64,000 nucleotides of DNA. Source: an uncultured Roseibium sp. (GTDB lineage Bacteria > Pseudomonadota > Alphaproteobacteria > Rhizobiales > Stappiaceae). How positions within the stretch are numbered: the first letter of the stretch is position 1; each line of letters begins with the position of its first letter. Position numbers and translations under genes: made by a program. Of the stretch, positions 18,256-28,085 are shown one piece after another. Location of the stretch: assembly GCF_947496995.1 (NCBI RefSeq), contig NZ_CANMFD010000001.1, positions 740,692 to 804,691 on the forward strand, given 5' to 3'. The notes beneath the pieces were generated by a model that was not told the origin of the DNA, did no database searches, and saw nothing but the letters and a program-made list of their open reading frames with translations.

Positions 18256-19040
18256 TTCGGTTCCCTTATTCGTGCATCGAACATCCAAACCAAGACAAAA
18301 CCGAATACGACAGAAAAGATGGCTATACCTACCACGTAAGTTAGGTCGACATAAGCGGCTCTGTAGGTCGGGTAAAATCCGGTTCTGAACAGGCCGACAA
18401 CATGGATCATCGGATTCCACATTAGAAATTCCCTGTACGGATGTGGGATCTCTTCAGGCAGAAAAAAAACGCCTGAAACCATGAATGCAGGCCGATTGAT
18501 GATGCCCCAAACGTGTTCATAAGTAGTGTTCATATGAAACCATACAGCATTAGCGGCCCCAACGCCAGATCCTAGGCTAATAGCAAGTATACTTGCGATT
18601 ATTACAGGCTCTAAGTCAATTGAACCAATGGGAGAAAATAAATTTATACATGTAAATAAAAGCATATTAACTGCAAATAATGTAATTAATTGGAGAATTA
18701 TTCTTGATATAATGGTATCGTATGGGGTTACGACCGGGTAGTTTAGCAGCGCTTTGTTTGCTTCTATCGATTTGGCTATCTGGTCGGCAGTTGATCTGTA
18801 GGAATAAAACGCCAGATAGCCGGTTGCATAAAATAACACGAAACTCCTCCCCAAAGGAGGTAGACGTGCGATCGCGGAAAAGACCAGTGTCAAGATGCCG
18901 ATAAATAGCACTGGATCCAGAACCGCCCACATATATCCGCCAAACTTGGTTCCATAGCGAGTAGTCATCTCGCGGATGATCAGTGCGGAGATGATGGCAA
19001 ACTGACGTTTGAGGCTGGCACCAAGGGACTTTGAATACAT
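18252..19040 (-). CDS. kpsM: Capsule polysaccharide ABC transporter permease, KpsM
   Basis: This 262-residue ABC-2 type membrane protein begins with a basic amphipathic stretch and ALIIREMTTRYGTKFGGYMW, the conserved opening of KpsM/Wzm permeases, and has about six hydrophobic helices (for example VLFIGILTLVFSAI, ITLFAVNMLLFTCI, VVGIAIFSVVFGFVLVWMF). The C-terminal region contains GVFFLPEEIPHPYREFLMWN, a strong family marker. It is the first gene of the leftward export operon; its base composition is AT-rich like the pseH-to-methylase segment. An AAAAAGG stretch precedes the ATG. Confidence 0.9.
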   Translation of the reverse strand: MYSKSLGASLKRQFAIISALIIREMTTRYGTKFGGYMWAVLDPVLFIGILTLVFSAIARLPPLGRSFVLFYATGYLAFYSYRSTADQIAKSIEANKALLNYPVVTPYDTIISRIILQLITLFAVNMLLFTCINLFSPIGSIDLEPVIIASILAISLGSGVGAANAVWFHMNTTYEHVWGIINRPAFMVSGVFFLPEEIPHPYREFLMWNPMIHVVGLFRTGFYPTYRAAYVDLTYVVGIAIFSVVFGFVLVWMFDARIREPK

Positions 19041-19322
19041 AAGAACCTTTTTATTACGTTTGGGGCATCCTAAATTAACTCGTTCACCCGAAAATTAAAT
19101 GAATTTTCCAACCTTTCTAAGGCAATGCGGCGCTCATATGCACCTCAGTACCTCGTCCATCCGAAATGGCTGGCGGATATGTGATTCATCTTTAATTGGT
19201 TGAAGCCATTCATGCAATCAGTTGCCGCAAAGGTTCGGCGGCGCACGTCGCCCAGCGAAGCATTATCCCAAGCTTGGTCGGCAATTCCGAATTCGCAGCA
19301 TTCTCGTGTAAATTAGAAACAT

Positions 19323-19412
19323 TGGCGGACAGAGAGGGATTCGAACCCTCGGAACGCTTGCACGTTCACACGCTTTCCAAGCGTGCGCCTTAAGCCACTC
19401 GGCCACCTGTCC
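19323..19412 (-). tRNA. tRNA-Ser (GGA)
   Basis: The minus strand folds as a class II tRNA: acceptor GGACAGG pairing with TCTGTCC, discriminator G and encoded CCA, a GCCGAGTGG D arm, the anticodon loop CTTGGAAA with anticodon GGA, a long variable arm, and the TTCGAATCC T loop. It decodes UCC/UCU. It lies just upstream of kpsM, at the border between accessory capsule genes and housekeeping genes. Confidence 0.95.
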
Positions 19413-19731
19413 TTTTCAAGCGGTCGACCCACTCGAGTGCCGCGCAATATACCCATGACGCGGTCGAGCGCAAGCGCCTTGCTGCGTTTTTTTGAAGTTG
19501 CCCTCAAGCTTTGGATTTTTCTGGGAAAATTGCGGAACCACAGGCCGCTCAGGGCGTTCACCCGGTGGCCTGCCGGGGTAAATGTCGCAAAATTGTGTTG
19601 CATATCAATACCAGTATATTAATTGTGTGGTATTACCTTGAGGAAGCGCTCAATTGGAGGCGTGACAGCCTTTTTCGGCGAACTCGCGTGAGTATTAACT
19701 ATATAAAGTGTGATGCGTAGAAAGATATACC
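19413..19731. other. Intergenic stretch upstream of tRNA-Ser; nothing recognised
   Basis: The minus strand next to the tRNA gene should contain its promoter, and the right part precedes the small membrane protein gene. The stretch becomes AT-rich after about 19590. I found no integrase remnant and no second copy of the tRNA 3' end, so there is no direct sign of tRNA-mediated integration. Confidence 0.4.
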
Positions 19732-20046
19732 ATGATTAGTGTTTTAAAATTTTTATTCCGGTTACTGGGATATGGCCTTCTCGCTGTCGCGATTGTTGCC
19801 GGAATCTCGGATGCAAGCAGTTCAATTGCTCAATCACAAGTTTATCTGGCTCCGCTGGGGCATGTCTGGTCCAACCTGTCGCCCTACACCTTCGAACTGG
19901 TCGGAAACTCGGTTCGGCCGGGTCTATGGGATGTCGCGGAGCGGACCGTGCTGGTCTGGCCGGTCTGGGCTGTGCTGGCCCCGCTGGGTATGCTGCTTTT
20001 GTGGCTCGGCGCCAAGCGCCGGCGCCAGCTCGCCCAGTTTGCCTGA
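19732..20046 (+). CDS. Small two-helix membrane protein of unknown function
   Basis: The product has 104 residues. Residues 5-25 form a hydrophobic segment (FLFRLLGYGLLAVAIVAGIS) and residues 75-95 a second one (VWPVWAVLAPLGMLLLWLGA), followed by a basic KRRRQL tail. The two helices are joined by a loop containing SDASSSIAQSQ and PYTFELV. The arrangement suggests an inner-membrane hairpin protein with the loop in the periplasm. I do not recognise a named family. It stands alone, between tRNA-Ser and msrA. Confidence 0.65.
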   Translation: MISVLKFLFRLLGYGLLAVAIVAGISDASSSIAQSQVYLAPLGHVWSNLSPYTFELVGNSVRPGLWDVAERTVLVWPVWAVLAPLGMLLLWLGAKRRRQLAQFA

Positions 20047-20497
20047 AGCCTGCGAGACCCATCGGATCGCTCGCTGATGCCAGACGGCGAACCTGAGGAC
20101 CTGTCAGACGAGAGGGGGCAGGTTTGCCGGCAGGCGGCCGCGCGCAAGGCGGCATGGCAGGTGACGCAATGTAGGCCGGCACCGGGACAAATCTCCGAAG
20201 GCTGCAATTGGGGGAATTCTCCTTCGCGCCCCCCGTTCCGAGGGATGACCCGTATCGCCCTGCGGCACGCTTCTCGTGGAACAATCTCCAGTCGTGCTCA
20301 GGCAAGCTCATATGTCTGCCGGAGGGTATAAACCGTCAATTTGCCGGACGGCCCTTGGCATGGCTGGCAAGCTGCGCCACATATATGGCTGACCATCAAC
20401 CGTTAAGCGCACTCGGCCCTGCGCCCGTCCTTGTGTGTGTCGGAGGCGTCCGCCACCCGGCAGGCAAGGCGGCGCGGGCAAGTGCCGGAGATCCGCC
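20047..20497. other. 451-bp stretch upstream of msrA; nothing recognised
   Basis: No open frame here looks coding. The stretch must contain the msrA promoter, but no clear -35/-10 pair or operator is visible. Confidence 0.4.
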
Positions 20498-21154
20498 ATG
20501 TCGTTCATGACCATGCTGTCCAAGAAATTTTCCCTGCCGGGCAAGGAGGAAGCCTTGCCGGGGCGTGCCGAGGCGATCGTGCCCGCCGAACCCCATTTCG
20601 TCAACGGCAGGGCCCTTGCCGGGCCTTACCCGGCGGGGATGAAGACGGTCCTTCTCGGCATGGGGTGCTTCTGGGGCGCAGAACGCCTGTTCTGGCAGCT
20701 CCCGGGCGTTCATGTGACCGCCGTCGGCTATGCGGGCGGCATGACGCCCAACCCTACCTATAATGAGACCTGCACCGGCCGTACGGGCCACACCGAGGCG
20801 GTTCTGGTCGTTTATGATCCAGGCAAGGTGACGCTTCAGGATCTTTTGAAGGTGTTCTGGGAAAACCACGACCCGACGCAGGGCATGCGCCAGGGCAACG
20901 ATACCGGCACGCAATACCGCTCGGCGATCTATGTGGCAGATGAGGAAGACTTAGAAGCCGCCGAGAAGTCCAGGGAGGCTTATCAGCAGGCCCTGAAGGC
21001 GAACGGCGTCCCGGCCTCCATCACCACGGAGATCCGCCACCTGGATACGTTCTACTTCGCGGAGGACTATCACCAGCAGTACCTGGCCAAGAACCCGAGC
21101 GGCTATTGCGGCATCGGCGGCACGGGCGTCGCTTGCCCGACGGGTCTCGGCTGA
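20498..21154 (+). CDS. msrA: Peptide-methionine (S)-S-oxide reductase MsrA
   Basis: The ATG at 20498, 8 bp after a GGAG, gives 218 residues. After an N-terminal extension of about 45 residues comes [20 protein letters not shown], with the catalytic Cys in GCFWG, then [21 protein letters not shown] and the C-terminal [20 protein letters not shown] with a likely recycling Cys. MsrA reduces the S epimer of methionine sulfoxide in proteins and free Met, using thioredoxin. The length and extension match the long alphaproteobacterial MsrA form. A hairpin terminator follows 80 bp downstream. Confidence 0.93.
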   Translation: MSFMTMLSKKFSLPGKEEALPGRAEAIVPAEPHFVNGRALAGPYPAGMKTVLLGMGCFWGAERLFWQLPGVHVTAVGYAGGMTPNPTYNETCTGRTGHTEAVLVVYDPGKVTLQDLLKVFWENHDPTQGMRQGNDTGTQYRSAIYVADEEDLEAAEKSREAYQQALKANGVPASITTEIRHLDTFYFAEDYHQQYLAKNPSGYCGIGGTGVACPTGLG

Positions 21155-21235
21155 CCGCCTGAACGTGCCGAGAAAGCGTGACAAAGTCAGCTGATCGGTC
21201 GCAGAGCCGATCCTGGTACTTTCAAACGGCTTCAT

Positions 21236-21267
21236 GGCCTCCGTCCGTTTGCGGTCGGAGGCCTTTT
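21236..21267 (+). terminator. Rho-independent terminator after msrA
   Basis: An 8-bp stem GGCCTCCG/CGGAGGCC with a 12-base loop is followed directly by TTTT. Confidence 0.75.
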
Positions 21268-21470
21268 CGTTTGCAATTTCCCTTCCCCGGCTGGTTCAGC
21301 TTTGCCGATCGGGTGTGCCCGCGCACGTGAGGATGGGTCTTCGAGGCGTCCTGTCTTCAAATTCTTTTCCGGATCACGGGAAATTTGGACGCCCGCAACC
21401 AAAAACTTCAGCATTTCTTAAAGTAAAACAGCGAATGTACGGGTAAATGCATACGTGTGAGGTTGATTCG

Positions 21471-21794
21471 ATGACATCATCCGCAAAGATCTTTGCGGTT
21501 ACCTATTTTCTCGGCGCCAGCATGCTGATGTGTCTCGGCGTGCTCATGCCGGGTGGCAGTGGGCTGGTTGCGGTGTTCGCCAAGCCGGGTGGTCTGACGG
21601 CCGCAGAGGTCATCGCAAGGGCCGAGGGGTCGATCATCTTTGTCCGCGACGGATCCTGGGTCGCACTGACCGAATCTGAAGATCATGAATTCATCGCCAG
21701 TCTGTATCGGGCCGGGGCCGGCTTTGTCGCCTCCTCGGCCGTTGCACAACTCTGCGCGCGCTGGAATGGGGTTTTGGGGGAAAATACGATATGA
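21471..21794 (+). CDS. Small membrane-anchored protein co-transcribed with an MCP
   Basis: The ATG at 21471 gives 107 residues; an in-frame ATG at 21447 lacks a better ribosome site. A hydrophobic N-terminal segment ([20 protein letters not shown]) anchors or exports a soluble region with [20 protein letters not shown], which resembles a short periplasmic or cytoplasmic domain. No family is recognised. It overlaps the following chemoreceptor gene by four bases (ATGA), so it is probably co-translated with it and may be an accessory sensor component. Confidence 0.65.
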   Translation: MTSSAKIFAVTYFLGASMLMCLGVLMPGGSGLVAVFAKPGGLTAAEVIARAEGSIIFVRDGSWVALTESEDHEFIASLYRAGAGFVASSAVAQLCARWNGVLGENTI

Positions 21795-23281
21795 GTGAAA
21801 CCACGAATACGACTTCTGGTCTTGACGCTTTCCGGGATACTTTCGCCAGGATCGCCGTCTATTTCATCTGGGCAAACGTTGCTGTGGTCATCGCGGCCGC
21901 CTGGCTGGTGGGTACCGTGTCCCTTGTGGCCGTGGGCGGCGCGGCGCTGGTCCTCGGGGCGGCTGCCACTGTCACCTGGATGAAATTTGGCTCCGGCGTG
22001 GAGACGCGGCTTGCAACCGCCATGTCCCTTGCCGGGCTGGTCGCGCTTCTTGTCGCTTCCCTTGCCGTCCCCGCCGGGCAGGTGTCCTACCAACTCGACG
22101 GTCACATGTATTTCTTCGCCGTCCTGGCGATCCTGGCCAGCTGGGTCGACTGGCGCGCGCTGGTGGCCTATGCCGCCGTCGTTGCAGTCCACCACATCGT
22201 GCTCAACTTCGCCATGCCCTGGGCGGTGTTCCCCAATGGCGCGGATTTCGCCCGCGTGCTGTTTCATGCCACCGTCGTCGTGCTTGAAGTTGGCATCCTG
22301 TGGTGGATGACCAGCAATCTGGGCAAGGCTTTCGACATTTCCGACAAGGCACGTCACGAGGCTGAGGAAGCCCGCGCCGAGGCGGTCTCCCTGCAGCGCC
22401 AGAGTGCCGACCATGACGAGGCGCAACGGCGAAGGGAGGTGCTCGTCAACGAGCGGATCGCGGCATTCCAGATGGACATCGCCGCCAGGCTGGACGAAGT
22501 CGGCCGCAAGGTTCATGAAATGCGCGGTTCGGCGGAGGAGCTGGGCTCCGTGGCCAAGGATACCACCGGCCGTGCCGCGTCGGTGTCGGACGCTTCCGAA
22601 ACGGCCTCTTCCAACGTGCAGATGGTCGCATCGGCCGCTGAGGAACTGTCGTCTTCCATCGCTGAAATCTCCCGCCAGGTCGAGCAGACCACGGGCATCG
22701 TGGTCCAGGCGACGGAAAATGCCCAGACCAGCAACACCAAGGTTGCCGGCCTTGCCGAGGCGGCGAACCGGATCGGTGAAGTGGTCACTTTGATCCAGGC
22801 GATCGCCGAACAGACCAATCTTCTCGCCCTCAACGCCACCATCGAGGCGGCGCGCGCAGGAGAGGCCGGACGAGGCTTTGCGGTTGTTGCGGCCGAAGTG
22901 AAGGAGCTGGCGACGCAGACATCCAAGGCGACCGAGGAAATCGGTGCGCAGATTTCCGCCATCCAGGCGGAAACCAAGGATGCGGTTGCTTCCATCGGGC
23001 TCATCGCCACCACGATGGACGAGGTCAACAGCTATACCGCGGCCATTGCCGCCGCTGTCGGCGAGCAGGGCTCGGCAACAGCCGAAATTTCCCGCAACGT
23101 CGCGGAAGCGGCAGACGGCACCGGCCGGGTCGCGGAAAATATCGGCGGCGTGCGTGAAGCGGTCGAGAGGACCGGCAAGTCCGTCGCATCAATGGTGGAA
23201 GCCACGGAGGTCCTGGATGGGGACACCTCCGAAATGCGCCGCTCGATCGACGCCTTCCTGAAGGACGTCGCAGCCGCCTGA
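21791..23281 (+). CDS. Methyl-accepting chemotaxis protein with a polytopic membrane sensor
   Basis: The 496-residue protein has five or six membrane helices in its first 175 residues instead of a periplasmic ligand domain, and no HAMP domain. The membrane part has [18 protein letters not shown] (His105) and [20 protein letters not shown] (His134, His135), a histidine-bearing arrangement seen in a group of alphaproteobacterial MCPs. A coiled coil at about 180-235 leads into the signalling domain, whose hairpin tip includes [20 protein letters not shown] and [18 protein letters not shown]. The C terminus lacks a CheR-binding pentapeptide. The receptor probably senses a membrane-related or redox/metal signal. 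Confidence 0.88.
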   Translation: MSETTNTTSGLDAFRDTFARIAVYFIWANVAVVIAAAWLVGTVSLVAVGGAALVLGAAATVTWMKFGSGVETRLATAMSLAGLVALLVASLAVPAGQVSYQLDGHMYFFAVLAILASWVDWRALVAYAAVVAVHHIVLNFAMPWAVFPNGADFARVLFHATVVVLEVGILWWMTSNLGKAFDISDKARHEAEEARAEAVSLQRQSADHDEAQRRREVLVNERIAAFQMDIAARLDEVGRKVHEMRGSAEELGSVAKDTTGRAASVSDASETASSNVQMVASAAEELSSSIAEISRQVEQTTGIVVQATENAQTSNTKVAGLAEAANRIGEVVTLIQAIAEQTNLLALNATIEAARAGEAGRGFAVVAAEVKELATQTSKATEEIGAQISAIQAETKDAVASIGLIATTMDEVNSYTAAIAAAVGEQGSATAEISRNVAEAADGTGRVAENIGGVREAVERTGKSVASMVEATEVLDGDTSEMRRSIDAFLKDVAAA

Positions 23282-23318
23282 CCGGTGGCTGCAGGATCAG
23301 ACTTCAAGTGAATGAACA

Positions 23319-23349
23319 GGACCGGCTGATTTTCAGCCGGTTCTTTTTT
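23319..23349 (+). terminator. Rho-independent terminator after the MCP gene
   Basis: A stem of about 8 bp built on ACCGGCTG/CAGCCGGT is followed by C and six T. Confidence 0.85.
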
Positions 23350-23367
23350 GCCCGGTGGCATCCCGGA

Positions 23368-24020
23368 TCACACACTGCCGCCGTTCCAGGGGGTGACCTC
23401 CAGCTCCGGCCACAGGGCCTTCATCCGCTCCGCCTTCTCGACATATGTCTGCTCGTTCGGCTGCACGTAGTTGGGGACGAGGCGCATGGCGAAGAGATTT
23501 GCAAGGCCGAAGGGAGCCTGGAGCACGATCCTGCCGTCCGGTCCAGCCTGGCCGCTACCGCGTGCGTGCGGGCCGCATAGGTTGTCAGAGAGTCGATTGA
23601 GCAGTCCAGCGGCCGGTAGGGGCGCCCGAAGCGTTGTTCGTACCATAGGTGTACCCGCGCCTGATTGCGCACCTCCAGCAAGGGGGCAAGGTCGGGCAGG
23701 GCGGCGTTCACCTTGCGGATGACGACGTCTTCCGCCTCCCATGAGAGGTCTGATCCGTCAAAATAGATGACGTCGAAATCCTTGAGGCCGTGAAGGGCCG
23801 GCCGGCCGGTCAGGACATTCCAGACACTCTGGTAAATACCGCCTGAAACCAGCCACCCGTCGGGCAGCGCGAGATCACGTATGGAGATGAGAATTTCCAT
23901 CACATGCGGGAGCGTCGAAAGGATCTGTTCGAGCCGCGTGATACGCTCTTCTTCGCGGGCGGCATATGGTTCGCCCAGACGGGTATCGGGGCCGGGTCGG
24001 GTCTGGGCATCTGCTGTCAT
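23368..24020 (-). pseudogene. Nucleotidyltransferase-family protein (COG3575 type), frameshifted
   Basis: From ATG 24020 the frame encodes a nucleotidyltransferase-like protein: PDGWLVSGGIYQSVWNVLTG, then GLKDFDVIYFDGSDLSWEAE with the metal-binding Asp pair, and RVHLWYEQRFGRPYRPLDCS. Near 23543 the reading switches: the frame continues into unrelated low-complexity sequence, whereas the next frame gives the expected tail DGRIVLQAPFGLANLFAMRL, then VPNY and WPELEVTPWN, ending at 23368. Adding one G in the GG at 23543-23544 would restore a protein of about 217 residues. Either a true recent null mutation or a sequencing error explains it. Confidence 0.8.
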
Positions 24021-24171
24021 GCTGGGGCCTTGTCGTCAGCATCGGCGGATCTCAAGCCTACGCGATTCTGCGCGCGGGAAAACCCGGAACCCTGAAACTT
24101 CGCCGGAGCGGCTTGACTATGCGCCGATAGACGCCATTTCGCATTCAGGACCAATCAACCGGGACATGCAT

Positions 24172-24543
24172 ATGAGCCAGCAGAACAAGGGACCGCTTGC
24201 CGGAAAAGGCAGGCCTGAAGAACGCGGGTTTGGAAAAGGCAGACTGGGATGGATGGCTGCTGCCGCAGGGGCGGCGCTTGTCTTGTCGGCTGTGCAGCCT
24301 GCCGCGGCGCAGTCGGGGCGGCCCGACACACGCTCGATGAGCTGCGCGCAGGTCCAGGCTCTCATCAGCCAGCGCGGCGGCGTCGTGCTGAGCACGGGCC
24401 AGTATACGTTTGACCGCTACGTGGCGAACCGCAATTTCTGTCAGCACGGCGAAATTCTCAAACGCGACTACGTACCGACCAAGGACAACAACAGGTGCTA
24501 TGTCCAGAGATGCTCCAACAATCAGCCGTTCTATTTCGACTGA
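24172..24543 (+). CDS. Small secreted four-Cys protein, tandem copy 1
   Basis: From ATG 24172 (an ATG two codons upstream is possible) the product has 123 residues. A basic N terminus and the hydrophobic stretch WMAAAAGAALVLSAVQPAAA end with an AQS signal-peptidase site. The mature part shares with its two neighbours the pattern RPDTRSMSCAQVQALISQRG, then V.LSTGQYTFDRYV, four cysteines, and YVPTKDNNRCYVQRC. I know similar proteins as conserved hypotheticals in many Hyphomicrobiales, with no assigned function. Four Cys probably form two periplasmic disulfides. It leads a three-copy array. Confidence 0.78.
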   Translation: MSQQNKGPLAGKGRPEERGFGKGRLGWMAAAAGAALVLSAVQPAAAQSGRPDTRSMSCAQVQALISQRGGVVLSTGQYTFDRYVANRNFCQHGEILKRDYVPTKDNNRCYVQRCSNNQPFYFD

Positions 24544-24598
24544 AGGAGCTGAATGGCCGCAGACGCTGGACCCATCTCCGATCGGGAAGGACTTGCAG

Positions 24599-24928
24599 AT
24601 GAACGCAATGGTCAAGACGGTTTTCCGGAAGCTGCCGGTTCTGGCGGCTGCGGGAGCCTTTTTCCTCCATCCCGGCCTCCTGCAGGTTCAGGCGCAGTCC
24701 GCACGGCCCGATACGCGTTCCATGACCTGCGCTCAGGCGCAGGCCATGGTCAAGCAGCGGGGTACGATTGTCATGTCTACGGGGTCGACGACCTACGAAA
24801 CCTTTGTCGCTGACGCCCGCTATTGCGTTCCGCGCGCTAGTTCGGTCCGGGCACGATTTGCACCGACGAAAGACGATCCGAAATGCCCGGTCGGCAACAG
24901 GTGCTACCAGAACCGGAATAACCGCTGA
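24599..24928 (+). CDS. Small secreted four-Cys protein, tandem copy 2
   Basis: The ATG at 24599 follows GGGAAGGA and gives 109 residues. The signal peptide includes LPVLAAAGAFFLHPGLLQV and ends near QAQS. The mature sequence repeats the family pattern: RPDTRSMTCAQAQAMVKQRG, TIVMSTGSTTYETFV, then PTKDDPKCPVGNRC. It starts 56 bp after copy 1 on the same strand. The central region after the second Cys is the most diverged part of the array. Confidence 0.78.
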   Translation: MNAMVKTVFRKLPVLAAAGAFFLHPGLLQVQAQSARPDTRSMTCAQAQAMVKQRGTIVMSTGSTTYETFVADARYCVPRASSVRARFAPTKDDPKCPVGNRCYQNRNNR

Positions 24929-25124
24929 TCGATCTGAAAATCATGGCGTACCGGTTTACGAACCGCCGGGCCGTCGTGCCCGTGTCGTAAATTTTTCCGG
25001 CAAGAACATTAATGCTCTCCACCTCGGCTATTGCAAATGGACCTCGTTTCACAAATATGGAACAAGGAGTACTGAAGCTCTTTTGTTAAATAATTTTGCC
25101 TGAAATCTCAGGAAAGGCCTTGCG

Positions 25125-25463
25125 ATGAACGCGAACAGCAACAAGAAACAACTATCAATTGCAGGGCTTGGCGTCGGCGCCGGGCTGGTTTGCGCTGCGT
25201 TGTTCTTGACTGTGCTGTCCGCCGAAGCGCAGACCCGCAGGCAACCCGACACCACCGCGCTCACCTGCGCGCAGACGCAGGCGCTGATCGACAAGTTCGG
25301 CGCGATCAACCTGAAATCCGGTCCGTACAAGTTCGACCGTTATGTGTCGGGCAGGAACCAGTGCGTGTCGGCCGGGCGTGTGGTCAGTACAACATATGTG
25401 CCGACCAAGGACGATTCCAGCTGCCCGGTAAAGGTCTGTGCCGAGCAGGGCCAGCAACAATAG
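25125..25463 (+). CDS. Small secreted four-Cys protein, tandem copy 3
   Basis: The ATG at 25125 follows AGGAAAGG and gives 112 residues, with a signal peptide containing LGVGAGLVCAALFLTVLSAE and a cleavage site near EAQ. The mature domain has QPDTTALTCAQTQALIDKFG, KSGPYKFDRYVSGRNQC and YVPTKDDSSCPVKVC. It is separated from copy 2 by 196 bp of AT-richer DNA that may hold its own promoter. Copies 1 and 3 share TFDRYV/KFDRYV and YVPTKD and are the closer pair in the middle region. Confidence 0.78.
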   Translation: MNANSNKKQLSIAGLGVGAGLVCAALFLTVLSAEAQTRRQPDTTALTCAQTQALIDKFGAINLKSGPYKFDRYVSGRNQCVSAGRVVSTTYVPTKDDSSCPVKVCAEQGQQQ

Positions 25464-25609
25464 CCGGAGTTCCAGCGCGCGCAGCCGAGCGAACGCCGGA
25501 TTACATCCTTCGAAAAATCAGCTGCCTGCTATGGGGCGCACTGCCGCCGGAAAGCAGCGCGCCGCACGGATATCTCCGCGCGGCGCCTTGAAATTCAATG
25601 ATCCGGCAA

Positions 25610-28027
25610 TCAGCTCCTCAGCGTGCCGCCGGTCGCTTTTTCGACATTGGCGATGATCCGGGCTGAAACGGCGTCGATCTCCTCGTCCGTCAGCGTCTTT
25701 TGACGCGGCTGCAGCAGGACGTCGATGGCAACAGATTTCTGGTCTTCCGGAACGCCCTTGCCTTCGTAGATGTCGAAAAGAGTGACTTCGGAAATCAGGG
25801 TCTTTTCTGCGCCGCGCGCCGCTTTCAGAAGCGTTTCCGCCGAGACGTCCCTGGCAACGAGGAAGGCGAAGTCGCGCCGCACCGGCATCAGGCCGCTCGC
25901 GTTCAGCGCGCCTCTGGACCGGCTGCCCTTGCCCTTGGGCTGCGGCAGGGCATCGAGATAAATCTCGAATGCGGCCAGCGGGCCTTCGATATCCAGCATG
26001 GCAAGTGTGCGCGGATGAATTTCCCCGAACACGGCCAGGGTGTTTTTCGGGCCGAGCTTCAGGCAGCCGGACCGTCCTGGATGGAAGGTTGCCGGGGCAT
26101 CCGCGACGACCTGGAGCTTGTTGACCGGTGCGCCGATTGCGGCAAGCGCGGCTTCCGCGTCGGCCCTGACGTCAAAAACATCCACATCGCCGGAGGCGCC
26201 CGCCCAGTGGCGTCCGGCACCCTGCAGCTTCGCCGTGCCGCGGCGAACGCCTGCGGCGACCATCTTCTGTCCGTCCGGCGTATCGTTCTCGAACACCTGG
26301 CCGATTTCGAAAAGGGCGACATCCCCGAAGCCGCGGTCGGCATTGCGCTGGGCGGCTGCCAGAAGGCCTGGCAGCAGGCTGGGACGCATGTCCGACATTT
26401 CCTGCGAGATGGGATTGGCCAGAGCCAGCGCCGCGTTGCCGCCGCCGAAAAGCTCCGCCTGGTCCTTGCCGATGAACGACCAGGTGACCGCCTCGTTGAA
26501 ACCCCGGGCGGCAAGCGCGCGCCGGGATTTGCCGCGGCGTATCTGGCTGGTGGTCAGCACCTTCTGTCCCACGGTGCCCTGGCGTGGCAGCGGAGTGAGC
26601 GGAACCCGGTCGAGCCCGATGATGCGCACGACCTCCTCCACGAGATCGGCCTTGCCTTCGATGTCGGGCCGCCAGCTCGGTGCTGCAACCCTGACCGTGT
26701 CACCGGCGCCGGAAATCCAGAACCCGAGGGATTTCAGGACGACATTGGCTTCCGCGTGCGAGAGTTCGACGCCGGAGAGACGCCGGATTTCCGAATAGGG
26801 GAAATCGATGATGTTGCTGGTCTCGGGAACCGAACCGGCCTGGACCGGTTCCGAGGCTTCTCCCCCGCACAGGTCCAGCACCATGCGTGTGGCATACTCC
26901 AGTCCCGGCATCATGTAGTCCGGATCGACACCGCGCTCGAAGCGGTAGCGGGCGTCCGTGTTGATGCCGAGTTTGCGGCCGGTGGCCGCGATGTCGTCCT
27001 CGTCCCACAAGGCGGACTCGATAAGCACGTTGACGGTCTCTTCGGTACAGCCGGAGGGCACGCCGCCGAGAATGCCGCCGAGGCTCTCGATGCCGTTGTC
27101 GTCGGAAATCACGCAGATCGTCTCATCGACTTCATAGGTCTTGCCGTTGAGGCCCTCGAGGCTTTCGCCTCTCCGGCCGCGACGGACCACGAGATCGCCG
27201 CTGACCTTGTCGGCGTCGAAGACGTGCAAGGGCCTTCCCTGGTCGAAGGTGATGTAGTTGGTGATATCGACGAGGATGTTGATCGGCCTCAGGCCGATGG
27301 CCGTCAGCCGGTCCTGCAGCCATTGCGGTGACGGACCGTTCTTCACGTTCCTGACCATGCGCAGGCCGAACGCCTTGCACATCGCCTTGGTGCCGGCGAA
27401 GTCGAGCTTCACATCGACCGGGCAGGGATAGCTGCCGCGGGTCTGCTCGTGAGAGCGTTCCTTCAACTTGCCGAGGCCGGCCGCTGCGAGATCCCGCGCG
27501 ATGCCGTAAACGCCCGTGCAGTCCGGGCGGTTCGGGGTCAGGCCGATTTCGATGACGGGTTCGTCCAGTCCTGCCCATTCGGCGTAGCTCATGCCGACGG
27601 GCGCGTCTTCGGGCAGATCGATGATGCCGTCGTGCTCTTCGGAGAGTTCCAGCTCGCGCTCAGAGCACATCATGCCGAAGCTTTCGACATCGCGGATCTT
27701 GCCCACCGACAGGGTGATGTCGAGGCCCGGGACATAATCGCCCGGCTGGCCGAGCACGCCGACGAGGCCGGCGCGGGCATTGGGGGCGCCGCAGACGATC
27801 TGGACCGGGTCGCCTTCGCCGGTATCGACCTTCAGGACGCGCAGGCGGTCCGCATTGGGATGCTGCTCGGCTTCCAGGACCCTGGCGATGCGAAAGGGCT
27901 TCAGACGGTCGGCGCGGTTGGTGACCTCTTCCACTTCCAGCCCGATCATCGTGAGGCGTTCCACGATCTCCTCCAGGCCGGCATCGGTGTCCAGGTGCTC
28001 CTTGAGCCAGGAAAGGGTGAATTTCAT
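25610..28027 (-). CDS. pheT: Phenylalanyl-tRNA synthetase beta subunit
   Basis: At 805 residues this has full PheT length. Domains in order are the N-terminal [15 protein letters not shown] start, the EMAP/OB-like tRNA-binding region (about 39-150, [20 protein letters not shown]), the B3/B4 editing domain (about 210-380), B5 (about 405-475), the catalytic-like core (about 500-680), and the C-terminal anticodon-binding ferredoxin fold (about 712-805) with [10 protein letters not shown]. PheT pairs with PheS as an alpha2-beta2 enzyme charging tRNA-Phe. It is separated from pheS by a membrane-protein gene on the same strand. Confidence 0.97.
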   Translation of the reverse strand: MKFTLSWLKEHLDTDAGLEEIVERLTMIGLEVEEVTNRADRLKPFRIARVLEAEQHPNADRLRVLKVDTGEGDPVQIVCGAPNARAGLVGVLGQPGDYVPGLDITLSVGKIRDVESFGMMCSERELELSEEHDGIIDLPEDAPVGMSYAEWAGLDEPVIEIGLTPNRPDCTGVYGIARDLAAAGLGKLKERSHEQTRGSYPCPVDVKLDFAGTKAMCKAFGLRMVRNVKNGPSPQWLQDRLTAIGLRPINILVDITNYITFDQGRPLHVFDADKVSGDLVVRRGRRGESLEGLNGKTYEVDETICVISDDNGIESLGGILGGVPSGCTEETVNVLIESALWDEDDIAATGRKLGINTDARYRFERGVDPDYMMPGLEYATRMVLDLCGGEASEPVQAGSVPETSNIIDFPYSEIRRLSGVELSHAEANVVLKSLGFWISGAGDTVRVAAPSWRPDIEGKADLVEEVVRIIGLDRVPLTPLPRQGTVGQKVLTTSQIRRGKSRRALAARGFNEAVTWSFIGKDQAELFGGGNAALALANPISQEMSDMRPSLLPGLLAAAQRNADRGFGDVALFEIGQVFENDTPDGQKMVAAGVRRGTAKLQGAGRHWAGASGDVDVFDVRADAEAALAAIGAPVNKLQVVADAPATFHPGRSGCLKLGPKNTLAVFGEIHPRTLAMLDIEGPLAAFEIYLDALPQPKGKGSRSRGALNASGLMPVRRDFAFLVARDVSAETLLKAARGAEKTLISEVTLFDIYEGKGVPEDQKSVAIDVLLQPRQKTLTDEEIDAVSARIIANVEKATGGTLRS

Positions 28028-28085
28028 GAGTGTTGCTCTTTATCGGTCGTGCAGCGCATGCGCGCGCGAAACTGGTGAAACGAGG

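Noticed and set aside
16258..19040. O-antigen Wzm/Wzt exporter instead of Kps
   Set aside because: The ATPase is only 219 residues, without the C-terminal carbohydrate-binding domain, and a KpsE-type PCP follows it.
24145..24615. Minus-strand frame opposite the first small secreted protein
   Set aside because: The plus strand has a signal peptide and a family pattern repeated in two neighbours; the minus frame has neither.
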